64,000 nt of DNA from Pseudopithomyces maydicus. Lineage: Eukaryota > Ascomycota > Dothideomycetes > Pleosporales > Didymosphaeriaceae. A program made the translations under genes and the position numbers. Position 1 is the first letter of the stretch. Every line of letters starts with the position of its first letter. The stretch covers positions 1,612,001 to 1,676,000 of the forward strand of contig JANTUC010000004.1 in assembly GCA_026873275.1 (NCBI GenBank), in the 5' to 3' direction. The notes beneath the pieces were generated by a model. It had not been told where the DNA came from. It saw only the letters and a list, made by a program, of their open reading frames with translations, and ran no database searches. Of this stretch, positions 32,626 to 43,946 are shown one piece after another.

Positions 32626-34459
32626 CTAGGTCATGGTAACCTGGAAACAGCATCAATACGAGTTCAGATAGTGGGGATTGTAAGGCCGGGGTCACAATCA
32701 GAGCTGACTTACCAGTTCCTCTGCTGAAACAGGATGGATTGCCTACGATAGTATATTAGCGCACGTTCACTTCCCACTCTAGCTATGCTTCGCCGCATAA
32801 CCACCGGCTCGCAGCAACAGACGAACTTGTGCGTCGAGGCTAGAAAGTAGCATCAAGGCCGTATGTACTCACCACACAGTTGTCAAAGTCCTTCTTGGTG
32901 GCGCCCATTTTGATCGCTACACCGAAACCCTGCAGAATCTCCGAAGATCCCTGTCCTAGGATATGCAAACCCACCACCTTCTCCTCGTCACCGACGCAGA
33001 TGATCTTGTACGCCGTTGGTGCCTTGTCCTGCTGATCCATCATGGAGTAGAACATTCCCGTGAACTCCGTCTTATATATCTTGACCTTATTTCCATACTT
33101 CTCGCGGGCCGCAGGCTCGGTGAGCCCGATAGAGCCGATTTCGGGATGCGCAAACACCACAGATGGAATGTTCTCATAGTTCAGATGGGCGTCGGGCTTC
33201 CCGCCAAAGAGACGGTCAGACAGCCGGCGTCCCGCGGCAATTGCGACAGGGGTCAGCTCGTAGCCACTGTCGGATACGTCGCCGATTGCGTAAATGTTCG
33301 CGATGTTTGTGTTTTGATAATCGTCTACCATGATGTGGTTTTTATCGTTTAGTTTCATGCCCAATTCCTTGATATGCAGGTCCTCGACTTCCGGAACGCG
33401 ACCCGTGGCGAACAAGACGCATTCGACGTCGACAGTGCCCTCCTTCTTGGCGTCGGTTTCCTGGTATGTAACACGCTTCATGCCGTTCCCAATATCTTCC
33501 ACTTTCGTGATCTGCGTACCCTTATATAAGTGGACACCCTGGCGCTCGTACTCCTTGGTAACTGTATCCTGGATCATGGGATCGAAGGAACGAAGGAGCT
33601 TGTCGCCTCTGATGAAGAAATGCGTGTCGGTGCCTAGGGCATGCATCATGCCTGACATCTCGACACCAATGTAGCCAGCACCGCTGGTCGCGATGCTCTT
33701 GGGCTGGGTCTCGAGATCGAAGAAACCATCACTGTCAATACAAAGCTCGGCGCCGGGGATATCGGGTACCTTGGGGCGTCCACCGGTGGCGATGAGGATG
33801 TGCTTGGCTTTTATCCTCTGGGTACCTCCCTCATTCAACGCAACCTCGACCTCATCCTTTGCCAAGAATTTTGCGCGGCCCCTGAAGTGCTTGATCTCGT
33901 CCTTGTTGAGGTTATTCTCATAGATGCCATTCAGTCTCTTGACGTAGGCGTCCCGCTTCCTCTTGAACAGAGGCCAATCAAAGGTTGGTTGGTCATACCC
34001 CCCAAAGCCATATGCGCGGGCGTCTTTGAAGGTTTCGGAGATGAAGGCCGCATTCCACGTCACCTTCTTGGGCACGCAGCCCACGTTCACGCAGGTGCCG
34101 CCGTAACGCTTCGACTCGATGGAAATGACCTTGGCGCCATGCTTTGCGGCTCTGCGGGCTGAAGCAATGCCTCCACTGCCGATGCCAAGAACGAGGTAGT
34201 CGCACTCTTCGGTCTGGTTGACGGGAGCCATGGTGGGGGTGGGGGTGGTGGAGGAAGAAGAGGAAGAGGAAAAATGGGAAGAAAGGGCTGACAAACGAGA
34301 AGCGGCCACTTTGGCTCTGGGAGGGGCAGCGACGGTGGGGCGTCTCCAAGTAAAAGGAAGGCGCGGGGCGACAGCAGAGGAAGAAGCAGTGCAAGCAAAA
34401 GCCGGGGTGAGCCTCTGCAGCTGTCTCGGTGCAAGTGTAGGGCGCATGAGGACAGGCAT
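32626..34459 (-). CDS. GLR1: Glutathione reductase, mitochondrial/cytosolic
   Basis: FAD/NADPH disulfide oxidoreductase that regenerates glutathione from GSSG. Exons on the - strand are 34,459-32,873, 32,742-32,713 and 32,640-32,626, with introns of 130 and 72 bp; 543 aa in all. Visible motifs: the FAD loop GIGSGG, the redox disulfide GTCVNVGCVPKK (C123, C128), the NADPH-binding GAGYIG followed by FIRGDKLLRSFD, and the FAD-closing YAIGDV. The C-terminal AIHPVSAEEL (30-bp exon) carries the catalytic His-Glu pair, and the last 15-bp exon encodes VTMT. Without the two small exons the conserved C-terminus is lost. Residues 1-76 are Arg/Ser/Ala-rich and acid-free, like a mitochondrial presequence. 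The second Met (codon 77, MAPVNQ, at 34,231) starts where the cytosolic enzyme normally begins, so dual targeting by alternative starts, as known for yeast Glr1, is likely. Confidence 0.95.
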
Positions 34460-34964
34460 GCGGAATGGAGCTCGTACTTATGCAATGACGCCACTGGCTG
34501 GCATCAGCGTGCCAGGACCGGCCGGAAGAGCGTGGGAAGCGTGGGAAGCGTGGGAAGGGTCGAGTTAGTAATCGTGTGCAGCGCTGCCTCAGCAATCACC
34601 CGTCGGAGGAGCAGATGCTCTATCTTATTTTTGCTTTTCTCCCCTTGGGTCTCTCCCGCCGGCCGACGGTGCACGGTCGGTGCTCGGTCGGTGCTCTGGC
34701 ACAGCTGCTTGGGTACGAGTAGGTAGGTAGGGCAGATGCGGCTGCTGGCGTGTGCCCACCAGGAGGCCAAAAGCGTCTGCGACTCGGAGCTGGTCATGAC
34801 GAAAGTGGGACCCGTGGACGACTCGGATACAGTGTAGTTGCATGACGCTATACCCGTCTGGGAGAGCTCCAGTGCCATCATCTCGTCCACAAGCACGCCA
34901 CACCTCTATCGCCATCGACTCCTCCTGGGGCGACGCTTCGACGCTTGCTTGCTACACACGAACC
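34460..34964. promoter_or_regulatory. Divergent promoter region of glutathione reductase and the small membrane protein
   Basis: About 500 bp separate the two start codons. It contains GGGAAGCGT repeats near 34,531-34,560 and GTCGGTGCTC repeats near 34,677-34,696. No specific factor site could be assigned. Confidence 0.5.
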
Positions 34965-35455
34965 ATGGGCGGCCGGCTCTCGATGCCCCGTGGGCCAGAT
35001 GGCGTCTCTGAAGCCTCCAAGCCGACGGCCAGTCCGCGCTTGTCGCGGAACCGAGGCATCATCAACGGGCGAGTACGCATGCCTTGCGCCGCTGGCCCCC
35101 GCCTGAGACGTCGACTTGCTGATCCCGCTCGCAGACAGTCATGGCACCGCTGGCGGCTCTGACCATGGCCGGCCTCCTCTTCGTCTACGCGAGAACGTCG
35201 ATTCGGGCGGCGAAGCTCAACGCGCAGAAACACCGCGAGGCCGACGGCGGACAGATCAGCTGGCACAAGGAGAGCATGCGGAGACACGGGCAGCTGGACC
35301 GGGTGGACAACGACCGCCGCACGCTGAAGGAGGCGCTGCAAGCCGACTTTTCACGGGCGAAGAAGGACAAGACGACGCAGGAGGAGCCAAGGGCCAGGAC
35401 GGAGCGGTCGGCCGAAGAAGAGCGGCTGCGCAAGATGATGGGCAAGGACGATTGA
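34965..35455 (+). CDS. Small single-span membrane protein of unknown function
   Basis: Two exons (34,965-35,072 and 35,135-35,455; intron 62 bp) give 142 aa. The basic N-terminus (RGPDG to RNRGIINGR) is followed by one hydrophobic segment, about residues 39-55 (APLAALTMAGLLFVYA). A long charged C-terminal half (KHREADGGQISWHKES to EEERLRKMMGKDD) looks helical. The architecture resembles small mitochondrial inner-membrane proteins, and the divergent neighbour has a mitochondrial presequence, but I do not recognise the family. A shorter start at 35,141 (MAPLAAL) is possible if the first exon is not used; the clean splice and phase favour the longer form. Confidence 0.65.
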
Positions 35456-36174
35456 AAGGCGGCGGGAAACGGACATGTATAACATTGCACACAGGCAGTA
35501 GCTCTGGGTCATCACGAATGGCACAAGATAAGCTAGACCGCGCGACAAGCTGCATGGCAAGTGGTCGTCTAGTGTGCGGAACAGGTAGATAGGTAATTCG
35601 CCAGACATTCCTCGCGGGCGTGATGCGGCTTTCACATGGTAATACAACCCCGCATTCTGCAACATTGCCCATTGCGCGACACGGGACTCGACGACAACCT
35701 TGGGACACGCACACACGTCGTCTGCTCCTTCTTCTCCCTCCTCTCTGTAATCAGCAGATGCGCGAGTGCTGGACACACAGGGCGCTGGCCGAGGCACGGC
35801 GGGACGCGTCCGTTGATGGACGCGACGAACTCTTCTAATGTAGCCAATGGTCGGCTAGGCTGTTTCGGGGGGTGCATTTGCTTGCACAAAGCGTGAGCTT
35901 GACCCCACCATTTCATCACCAGCTCGCTCTTCTCCTTGCTCGGTGTCGTGCCGTGCTGTGCCGTGCTCTGCTCTGCTCTGTCCCGCTCCGCTCTGCTCTG
36001 TTGCGCTTCGCTCCGCCCTGCTCTGCTCCGCACTGCTCCGCAGCCATTGCTTGCTTGCTTGCTTGCCACACCACTTGCGGCCGACGCCTTGATGGAGCTT
36101 GCCCGGCTACTGGCCTCGTCGCGATCGCCGTAGGAGGACCAGACGTCTTCCACAGCTAGCGATAGCCAGCCAGT
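35456..36174. other. Intergenic, probable promoter of the carrier gene
   Basis: Pyrimidine-rich low-complexity DNA at 35,930-36,070: CTCTG/CTCCG pentamer runs followed by (GCTT)n. No gene recognised. Confidence 0.6.
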
Positions 36175-37592
36175 ATGCCCGAGCGTGAGACCGACCAACA
36201 CAATGTGTCCAAGGCCTTGCTGCGCAGCGAGCACGCGAAGCGCTGGACCAAGCGCTATCGAACAGAGGTCGCTGCGAGCACCAGCAGTCTTCTCTCCACC
36301 TTTGCCGCTGTGCGTAATCGAGCATCCATCACCGCTGCACTCGCGCTCACACCTCCTAGTACCCTCTCGACTCGGTCAAGTCGCGCCTCCAGGCGTACGC
36401 ATCCCCGACTCCGCCCTCTATGCCCGCCCGCACAGGACCTGACGAGAGAACAGCTACGAATTCAAATCCTTTACCGATTGCGTCCTGCACACCTACAGGA
36501 CCGAAGGCCTGCACGGCTTCTATCGAGGTGCGCTCGTCTGCCGTTAATCATTGGTCGAGCACCAGCTGATGTGCCATCGCAGGCGTATGGTCGCCGCTCG
36601 CAAGCATAACCCTCGTGCGCACCGTCTCCTTCTCCATATACCAGAGGTCCAAATATGCCATCGATGATTGTATCTTCCGCGCAACCGGCACCTCCCCCTC
36701 GTCACCGCAAACACCAAAGACGCCCTGCCTACCTTGTCCACCGTCGCCTGCTTTGGCCTTTCCGGTGCCACGGCCGGCGCTGCCATCACCGCCATCGCTT
36801 GTGAGGAAACACATCTGACTTTGCCCGAGACCATGATGCTCATGCCCTACTGCAGGCCCGTTTGAGCTGACAAAGCTGAGCGCTCAAATCTCAGTCCTAA
36901 TGGCTGATCGCAAGGACGGCGGCGGCACAAACGATGCCGTCCGGAAGAGTTACCAGAACCTGGGCACTTTCAGAACAGCCCAGAACCTCGTGCGACATCG
37001 AGGCTGGATGGGCCTGTATTCTGGCTTTCACTTGCACTTGCGTCCGTGGCACCCCCGCTACCCAACCCGCTCGGTGCCTGGCTGATCATAATAGTGCGCG
37101 ACACCATCGGCACCGGCATATACTTCGTCACGTACGAGAGCGTAAAACAGATACTGGCAAGCGCCCGCGGGAGCTCGCCCACGTCTCCTCTAGCTGTAGT
37201 CATTGCTGGTGGCATGTGTGGCCTTGTTAGCTGGGCTTGTGTACGCCCCTGTACCTGCCTGCCCGCCCGCTACGCATGCTCTAACGCGTTCTGTAGATCT
37301 TTCCAATTGACACCGCGAAAAGCATATACCAGCGGAACTGTCTCGTCGGGGGGCGAGAGAAGGCAGAGAGGCCTAAGATCCACTTCTTCCACGCGCGCAT
37401 GTATCGCGGTAGGCCTTTTCCCTTTTCGCTTCTATCTAGATTTTGCCATCTGACATGTAAACAGGTCTTGGCGTTTCCATGGGTCGCTCGTGCGTCGTAA
37501 ACGCCATTTTCTTCACTGCTTTTGAGTTCTCCAAGAAGCGCATTAACCGGCTGACGGTCAACGAGCATCTCCTACGCGAACACGGTACCTGA
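36175..37592 (+). CDS. Mitochondrial carrier family (SLC25) protein, with a possible frameshift
   Basis: Eight exons: 36,175-36,309; 36,360-36,394; 36,454-36,527; 36,583-36,800; 36,856-37,041; 37,095-37,240; 37,297-37,408; 37,465-37,592. Introns are 50-59 bp. Three carrier repeats are visible by their PxD/ExxK/R signatures: YPLDSVKSRLQAY, PFELTKLSAQ and FPIDTAKSIYQRN. Other conserved pieces are EGLHGFYRGVWSPL, LVRTVSFSIYQRSKYAI, GTGIYFVTYESVK and ARMYRGLGVSMGRS. Length is about 344 aa, usual for the family, which exchanges metabolites across the inner mitochondrial membrane. Exon 4 changes frame within a C5 run (36,694-36,698); one more C would keep SPLVTANTKDALPT in frame. Alternatively a 50-bp GT-AG intron at 36,670-36,719 also restores phase. 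The exon-5 donor (GTCCGT, 37,042) is weak. The substrate cannot be assigned from what is visible. Confidence 0.85.
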
Positions 37593-39247
37593 ACAGGAGT
37601 CTGATGAATCTCAATGTCACCTCTTTCATATTGCTTGCGAGCCTGGTCACCTGCATAGGGCATGATACGGCGCGATACGATCCATGGCCGGAGTATATGT
37701 AATCTAGGGTTTTCCATACTTGACTGGCCCAGCATCGCATCAGTCGAATCTAGCTAGATCGAACTGGCCGCTTCTGGTGTTCCTACACATCAGTGTTTAC
37801 AGGAGTGACTTGACGATCAACTGCTTCTGATTGTCGTGATGCCTCTGTCAACAGCTAGGAACGTTGAGTAGGGAATAGCTTGACACTGTTGCCTTGGTTC
37901 TATTCTTGGACTAGATTTATAACTAGGATCATAGAGATAGAACAGGAGCTCGCCGGTACTATGCTACAGTCAAGAGGTGGATGACAATTCTAGCCACTAA
38001 ATAAATGTAATCCTTCTGGCATAACTCACCGATTTTACGATATACATTCTCTTATAAAAACTTAAACCCCTTTTGAACTTGTGATATACCCGGTGAAAAT
38101 AATCGGGCTTAGAGGACCACTGCTTTCAAGGTATATGATTCGGCCTATATCTAGCACTTTAGTCTACTGAGTGTGGTACACCTGGGTCACGTTGGATCAA
38201 TGAACGTTGAAATGAGGTCGGGCTTAAAGCCCACGGTCCACACTATCAACAGGATACTTTTTGTGTATCATCTGAGACACTTCAACAGGGCCTTCAACCG
38301 ACATATGAAAGCAGCTGAGAGCGAGAAGATACAGACACATGTCCAATCAGGCAGTTTCAGAATATTCTCCCACTGGCGTCCTCAAGCAACAGTCCATCTT
38401 AACCCCCTTATGATTTTCAATTACCGTCATAAAAACCTGTACAGGTCATGCCGACTCCAGCCAAAGGCAAACCAGACGCAACGAATCCAGTAACAAGAAG
38501 CAATAAGACAATACACCAAACAGGAGAAGGCGAATGTAATTGATGAGGGCGCGGAGTTAACCCCCTTATGTCGAGAACAAGTCAGCAGTGATAAACAAGA
38601 CGGACATCATGGTGACACGTTCCCTTGCCCTCAGTAAATACAAGTTCGCATTTGCATGCATGAGTATATTAAATTGCACATCGCCTCCCCTCAGACCAAC
38701 TTGTTGGTAATAGGACGCATGAAACATGGATCCTGGACTACGGCATAACAACACTCAATGGTTTTTGGTCAAGCTGGGTCACAATGCTACCGGTCGACTT
38801 GGTTGACTCTGGCTTCGTGTCACCCAAGAATGATCGTTCGATTTTTGCCTTAAATATCTAGAAATCCATTGCAACAACTCCTCCAATAAGGTAGCATGCG
38901 GTGCCCCCACCCCTTAACTTCCTTCCTTTCCCCCAACGAGACCTCGATCAGGCGTCACACTGATGTCTATTGATCGATGTACAGAATATAGATCATCACC
39001 ATAGGAGTTGGTACAATCTTTGAAGAATATATTCGTTTCTCATGAGCTTGAGCACTTCAAGCAGGCAGCCTACCCGCAATCGTGGCGATGCGGTCCAGCA
39101 GGGCCAAAAAGAAAGAAATTACAAGAGTTATATAAAGGTGCGCTTTAGCGATAATATTTGAGTATGTCCCGAGGCGCTATATCGCCGACAGGGGTTCGGT
39201 GCCGACGCGTCTCCACATGGACCCATCGAAGAAAAGTTACGCGATGC
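37593..39247. other. Intergenic region between convergent genes
   Basis: Mildly AT-rich, with no domain-bearing frame and no RNA gene seen. It holds the 3' flanks of the carrier and the Aim34-like gene. Confidence 0.5.
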
Positions 39248-40140
39248 TTAGGCGGGCCGGGCTTTGTTTGCCTTGGGACCTAAAACATCGTCCACAAAAC
39301 CACCCCAGATTTGTCGGGCCATTGAAGCCCCTCTTCTACGGGTCGAGCGAGCTTACTTGCAACCTGGAAAGCCATGCCCTGGAAGTCTACGGTGTTGTTG
39401 TCGTGGACTTCTGACATGGCAGCCGGAGCATGGAAATGAGCCGACACAGTGTGGATCATTGGCAGTTGGACCTGAAATGATCAGTGTTTGTCTCGGGGGT
39501 GGGAAAAGCACGCTCACCTCTGCCTCTTCTGCCTCAGCAGCAGCTAGTGCGGACGCGAATGTGTAGCTTGGGTTGGGTGAAACAGTTGTAGGGAGGATGG
39601 GTACCTGTATACCCAAAGGAGAGCTGTTAAGATCAGGATCGAAGTCGGGAATGTATGCGAAATCGATAGTCGAACTGTCCTTGGGCGCCTTGAGCTCGCG
39701 ACTTGTGTTGAAGTGTCGGAAGGAATGACCAGTGACGGGGGCGCCAACAAGCGGCCGCCTCAAGCTGTCAACGGCGGTGCTGAAGGTGCGTGTGCCGTGA
39801 GTGAGTTCGTGGGCAGAGATGCGGGACATGAGCTGCAGCACATATGTCAATCAAGCCGTCGGGGCAAAAAATGGGCGGATGCGGCGGCGATGCGTACCTC
39901 TTCCTTGGATCCGGTAGTGGGGAGCTTCAACTTCTGACACTCGTAGCGCAATCCAGCGAGACTCTGGGGATGGTTCACGGCAGGACGCTCTGAGCGCGAA
40001 GTGATGATGTTTGAGTAAGTCGCAGGGCCCGTCATGTGGAGGCTGCGGCTGTGCTTGCTGCCAGCAGCAACAGCCTTGAGGGCACGGGATGAGACACGAG
40101 AGGTTTGCATGTTCAGGTCGTGAATGTGGTAGTCAGTCAA
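39248..40140 (-). CDS. SAP-motif mitochondrial protein, Aim34-like
   Basis: Four exons on the - strand (40,140-39,898; 39,832-39,518; 39,471-39,357; 39,279-39,248) with introns of 65, 46 and 77 bp in consistent phase give 234 aa. The N-terminus is basic and Ser-rich (TSRVSSRALKAVAAGSK), like a mitochondrial targeting sequence. Residues about 60-92 form a SAP-type helix-turn-helix (SLAGLRYECQKLKLPTTGS, continuing KEELMSRISAHE) that spans the first intron. A central Pro-rich stretch (DFAYIPDFDPDLNSSPLGIQ) and a helical Ala/Glu segment (ALAAAEAEEAE) follow. In yeast, Aim34 is a mitochondrial protein with a SAP domain of unclear role, so the assignment is by architecture. The ATG at 40,140 gives MTDYHIHDLN; the Met at codon 11 is an alternative start nearer the presequence-like part. 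Confidence 0.7.
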
Positions 40141-41623
40141 GGAAGAGAAGAAGCGGTATCACGATGGGATTAAATACGATATGACGAGGAATGGATATGG
40201 GACCAGCTCTCCGAAGTCCGCAAGTCAGTGATTGTGAGGAATGTGGATGGTGGAGAGGACAGCAGCTCGAGCTATCGGATATATGCACTGCTGTCCGGAA
40301 GGCGGTCAAGGGCACGACACGGGTTTCCACTGTCCCACACAACATGTGCGGCAGCGCGCGGCATGCACGCTCCACGCTTATACTGAAAGACAATAGCATG
40401 CAGGCGACTGGAGGCGAAAGGGGCTGGCTGATGTGTCGCGCAGTTCAACCACGGCATGGCGACCAGAGTACGTTGCCGCGGGAGGGACGGTCAGACCAAC
40501 GGACGGTCAGGTCACCAATTGCCGCGGGAGGAGAGCAGAACGCTAGGCCGGATCGATACCAGCCAAAAGCTTCCCCGCATTGCAACACTTGTGAAGGCTG
40601 TGAACCCCTGCGAACCCTGTGAATAGATACTTGTTTGTGAAGCCGGTGCACATAACACCACAGCGCCCCCGCCCCGACTCTTTATCGTGCCTGTTGCCAT
40701 GCTGGCGTGAGCACGCAACCAGGCCAATGTTATTGCCACAGCATATTGCGCGCTCGGGTGGACTGACGGACACGACACCACAAGGTTCCGTGGCACCGTG
40801 GGTGCACATTCGCATTGGCCCAGCTGTTCCTCATCCACCCTAGCCGCGTGGCAGGGGAGGGCCGATCAGGCACAAAACGCCCGGTCTCTATTCCAGCCTT
40901 GTTTATAGGTCTGATGCACGCGCCAGAGTCCGAAAACATGACCGGGAGTTTTTCTGACCGCGATAAGCATCCATGCATTCTAGACGTCATGCGCCTTTGG
41001 ACTGGCCGGATGTATGAACAGAACCACTCGCATTGGGTGGAAAGCCATATCTGCGCTCAAGCTACCTCTACCAATGCTGACTAATCTGCGCTTGTCCGCT
41101 TTTCGATCCCTTTTCTACTAGCCTTCATTCTCTTCTTCCTTTCCAAACTTGGAATATCATATGGATAGACTGAATGCTCTCAAACTAGTGAATACCGATT
41201 TCAATCCACCGGAAACTGGGCGCTATATTTATATATAAATACAATTATTCAAATGAAGAAGGATAGAATAATTCTTGATAGAAACATATATTCATAATTG
41301 AGTATATTAGGAAAGAATAAAATCTAATAATCTAAAGTCTTATATAGAGATTCAAACTAGGGACATCCTATATAATTATATTCTATTAATGATGTTTGAT
41401 TCGTAATGCGAGAAATATCAATATAGATTTATTAAGAATTGAAGATGGCGGATGGGTTCCACTTATTACTAATAGATCCAATACAAATAGGTCGTCATGA
41501 TATTATACTACATAACAGGCTAAGTTATTCTCGAGTCATGTCCATGCAGCACAGTCTTATTTACAGCTGATATATTTTTTCAGATGTACAATTTTCATAT
41601 CAAACAATTGAAATCTATCCAAC
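40141..41623. other. Intergenic region
   Basis: GC-balanced up to about 41,100, then turning AT-rich toward the tRNA gene. No domain-bearing frame seen. Confidence 0.5.
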
Positions 41624-41725
41624 GGCGCAGTGGTCTAGTGGTATGATTGTCGCTTCGGGTGATAACGCCTGGATTCTTAGAATCTAAAATGTGACAGGCC
41701 CCGGGTTCGAATCCCGGCTGGGCCC
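41624..41725 (+). tRNA. tRNA-Pro(CGG) with intron
   Basis: Cloverleaf: acceptor GGCGCAG with CTGGGCC (one G-G mismatch at pair 4-69), discriminator C, and D-arm TGGTCTAGTGGTATGA. Anticodon stem GTCGC/GTGAC encloses loop T-T-CGG-G-T, giving anticodon CGG. The variable loop is AGGCC and the T-arm CCGGG-TTCGAAT-CCCGG. A 30-nt intron (41,660-41,689) follows position 37; mature length is 72 nt. The mismatch in the acceptor is unusual and could weaken the gene. Confidence 0.9.
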
Positions 41726-41732
41726 GGATTCC

Positions 41733-41738
41733 TTTTTT
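41733..41738 (+). terminator. Pol III oligo-T terminator of tRNA-Pro
   Basis: T6 run seven bases after the tRNA 3' end. Confidence 0.75.
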
Positions 41739-42167
41739 GATGCTAATGCCGATGCTCTATCTCTATCCTTTTTAGAGGTTTAGGCTTATGATTAGTATGA
41801 CCTATAAAAGGTTGACTTTTTATAGAGATTCTTCGAGGAGGATAGAGCATGAGCTCTTTTAATCTTAATAAATTACATCTCTGTTATATAGCGTTATTTG
41901 TTATACCAATTGTTGTTTCAAATATATAGATAAAAAAATTATACTATCCAAGTGTTACCGTACAGGCCTAATACTTTATAGAAAAACAATTATTAATATT
42001 TTATATATCTATTATATAGAAAGTGTACTGTTAGTCGAAGTCTCCGATAGAGTATAAGTGCTTTTTGTTTTATTATACGATCTATACGATACACGGGAAA
42101 GCTGAAACGAAAATCTTATGAACTAGCCTTCTTTGGTAAGCTCTCACTGAGTCTCACACAAACCCCT
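41739..42167. other. AT-rich intergenic DNA
   Basis: No gene seen. It lies between the tRNA and the SET-domain gene and presumably contains that gene's promoter. Confidence 0.5.
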
Positions 42168-43499
42168 TTGTTGCTTGCGCCTTCAACAACAATATCCAAA
42201 CGCGTCCGAATGCTTTACGAGGTCCGGTTCGCTGCCAATAAAGGCTTAGGACTTTTTGCTAAACATAAAATACCTTGCGGGACGCGTATTGTCGCCGAGA
42301 AGCCCCTCATCACCTTGCGTGAAGGGCAGCGGCCAACCGACGTTCTTAACTCTGCAGAGCAACTAAATGGGAACGACAGGAAACGTCTACTGGAATTAAG
42401 CTCCTATCGTGGGAGCGGGATCAAGAGGTTGGGAAGATGGAGTGAAGCCTTGAGGTGGGTAGTGAGGGACCGAAGAACAGCTCACGAAAGAAGAGACGAG
42501 TCAAATGATAGGGAAACACTCGCTATCATGCCTGTAAGCATGAGGAGGGTAATGGATGATTTAATCGAGGCATACCAAATCTTGAGTATCTTCCGGAGCA
42601 ACTCGTTCAACTTGGCATCGGCAACAAAGTCATCCTTAATCAGAGATCAGTCGCCCAACAACCTGTCCAAGAGCCATCCAACACCCTCCGCTCCAGTCGC
42701 TGCGATACCGAGTGTGGATACAATAAACATACCTTTGCCAGCTTCACCACCATATGAACTTGCCCTATTCCCGACAATAGCTCGAATCAATCATTCCTGT
42801 GTTCCAAATGCGCAAGCCAATTACCATACTTTGCACCAAACTTTCAACATACATGCTACAAGAGACATACCTATGGGTGATGAAGTAAGTATCAATTATC
42901 TGCCCGAGGTTGGCCAGCTGCGTGAACAGCGTATTGCCAAGCTGGAAGAGGGTTACGGATTTACTTGCAATTGTCTTGCATGCGATCTCAGTACAAACCT
43001 CGGAATACAAGGAGAGAAAAATAGGAAATACTTGCAAGAAAAGATCAAAGCAATACAGCCATATCTCACAGAACGGATAAAGAATGTGGGTGTAGGCTAT
43101 TCTGTGGATGGTATGCCGGAGACACTTGAATGTGTGGCCCCAGACCATGTGGAACAGTCGATGGGCGCCATGAATCACCTCTCAGAGAAGGAACGACAGT
43201 CCCGGCTCAGACATTATGAGCTCGAGGTTAACCGTTCAATGCTCGATATGTATAGAAAAGAAGGAATTGTGGGAAGAGAGGTAGCGAGCATATACTATCG
43301 TCTGGCATATTTACAATGTGGTGATGGTTCCGTTGAGGATGCTTTGGTCAACGCAAGGACGGGCTTGCGACTGGAGGAAGATTGTTTAGGTGCAGACCAT
43401 CCCGAGTATTTCCATGCTCTAGCATCTGTTGAAAGAGTGAGAAAATTGGTCAATCTTCGGCTTTCTAATGCTCAAGGTATAGATCAAGAAGGTCTTTAA
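42168..43499 (+). CDS. SET-domain protein (SMYD-like lysine methyltransferase family)
   Basis: Intronless, 443 aa. The N-terminal SET part is seen at about residues 16-50 (YEVRFAANKGLGLFAKHKI to IVAEKPLI). It is separated from the SET core by an insert of about 150 residues with little homology. The core has RINHSCVPNA (206-215) and GDEVSINYL (237-245), which form the pseudoknot and cofactor/lysine channel. A post-SET cysteine cluster follows (FTCNCLACD, about 265-273). The C-terminal part is helical and TPR-like (YYRLAYLQCGDGSVEDAL, then RLEEDCLGADHPEYF). This is the layout of fungal SMYD-like proteins; the MYND zinc finger is not visible. The second Met (codon 15) starts the conserved part and may be the true start. 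Substrate unknown. Confidence 0.85.
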   Translation: MLLAPSTTISKRVRMLYEVRFAANKGLGLFAKHKIPCGTRIVAEKPLITLREGQRPTDVLNSAEQLNGNDRKRLLELSSYRGSGIKRLGRWSEALRWVVRDRRTAHERRDESNDRETLAIMPVSMRRVMDDLIEAYQILSIFRSNSFNLASATKSSLIRDQSPNNLSKSHPTPSAPVAAIPSVDTINIPLPASPPYELALFPTIARINHSCVPNAQANYHTLHQTFNIHATRDIPMGDEVSINYLPEVGQLREQRIAKLEEGYGFTCNCLACDLSTNLGIQGEKNRKYLQEKIKAIQPYLTERIKNVGVGYSVDGMPETLECVAPDHVEQSMGAMNHLSEKERQSRLRHYELEVNRSMLDMYRKEGIVGREVASIYYRLAYLQCGDGSVEDALVNARTGLRLEEDCLGADHPEYFHALASVERVRKLVNLRLSNAQGIDQEGL

Positions 43500-43946
43500 A
43501 GGGGCTTCAAACATAAATATACCATATTTACACATATATTCCTAACATGCTCAACTCATCGCCGGGGAACAGTGGACGTCGAGGATGGCATAAACGGAGA
43601 TTTCCTACTAAAACCATGAATGAGCCCGAATGATCTAGCTACTTTCGTTAGCATGAGCAACAGCTCATTACACAGCTAGTTTTCAACCCTGCACCCTCCT
43701 TCATCCTTTCAACCACCTCCAATTCGCGCCCGAGACAAAACCACCTCAGTCCTCCCGATCGTTTACCCACATGCCTGCAACTGCGACAAGAGACATGGGC
43801 AAATATACCATTGCGTGGTACGTATGACGCCTTTTCGCTGGTTCTCCACAACCTTTAACTCCGAATTCCGGCCGCACTAAACCGACCCCACTCTCACCCC
43901 TCCATGAATACCTCTTTATGCACGCAAATTATTCGCTCCCACCGCT
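43500..43946. other. Intergenic, promoter of the rhodanese gene
   Basis: No other feature recognised. A small upstream exon cannot be excluded, but nothing supports one. Confidence 0.5.

Noticed and set aside
33993..34595. 200-codon frame on the - strand
   Set aside because: Shadow of the glutathione reductase presequence and flavin-binding region in another frame.
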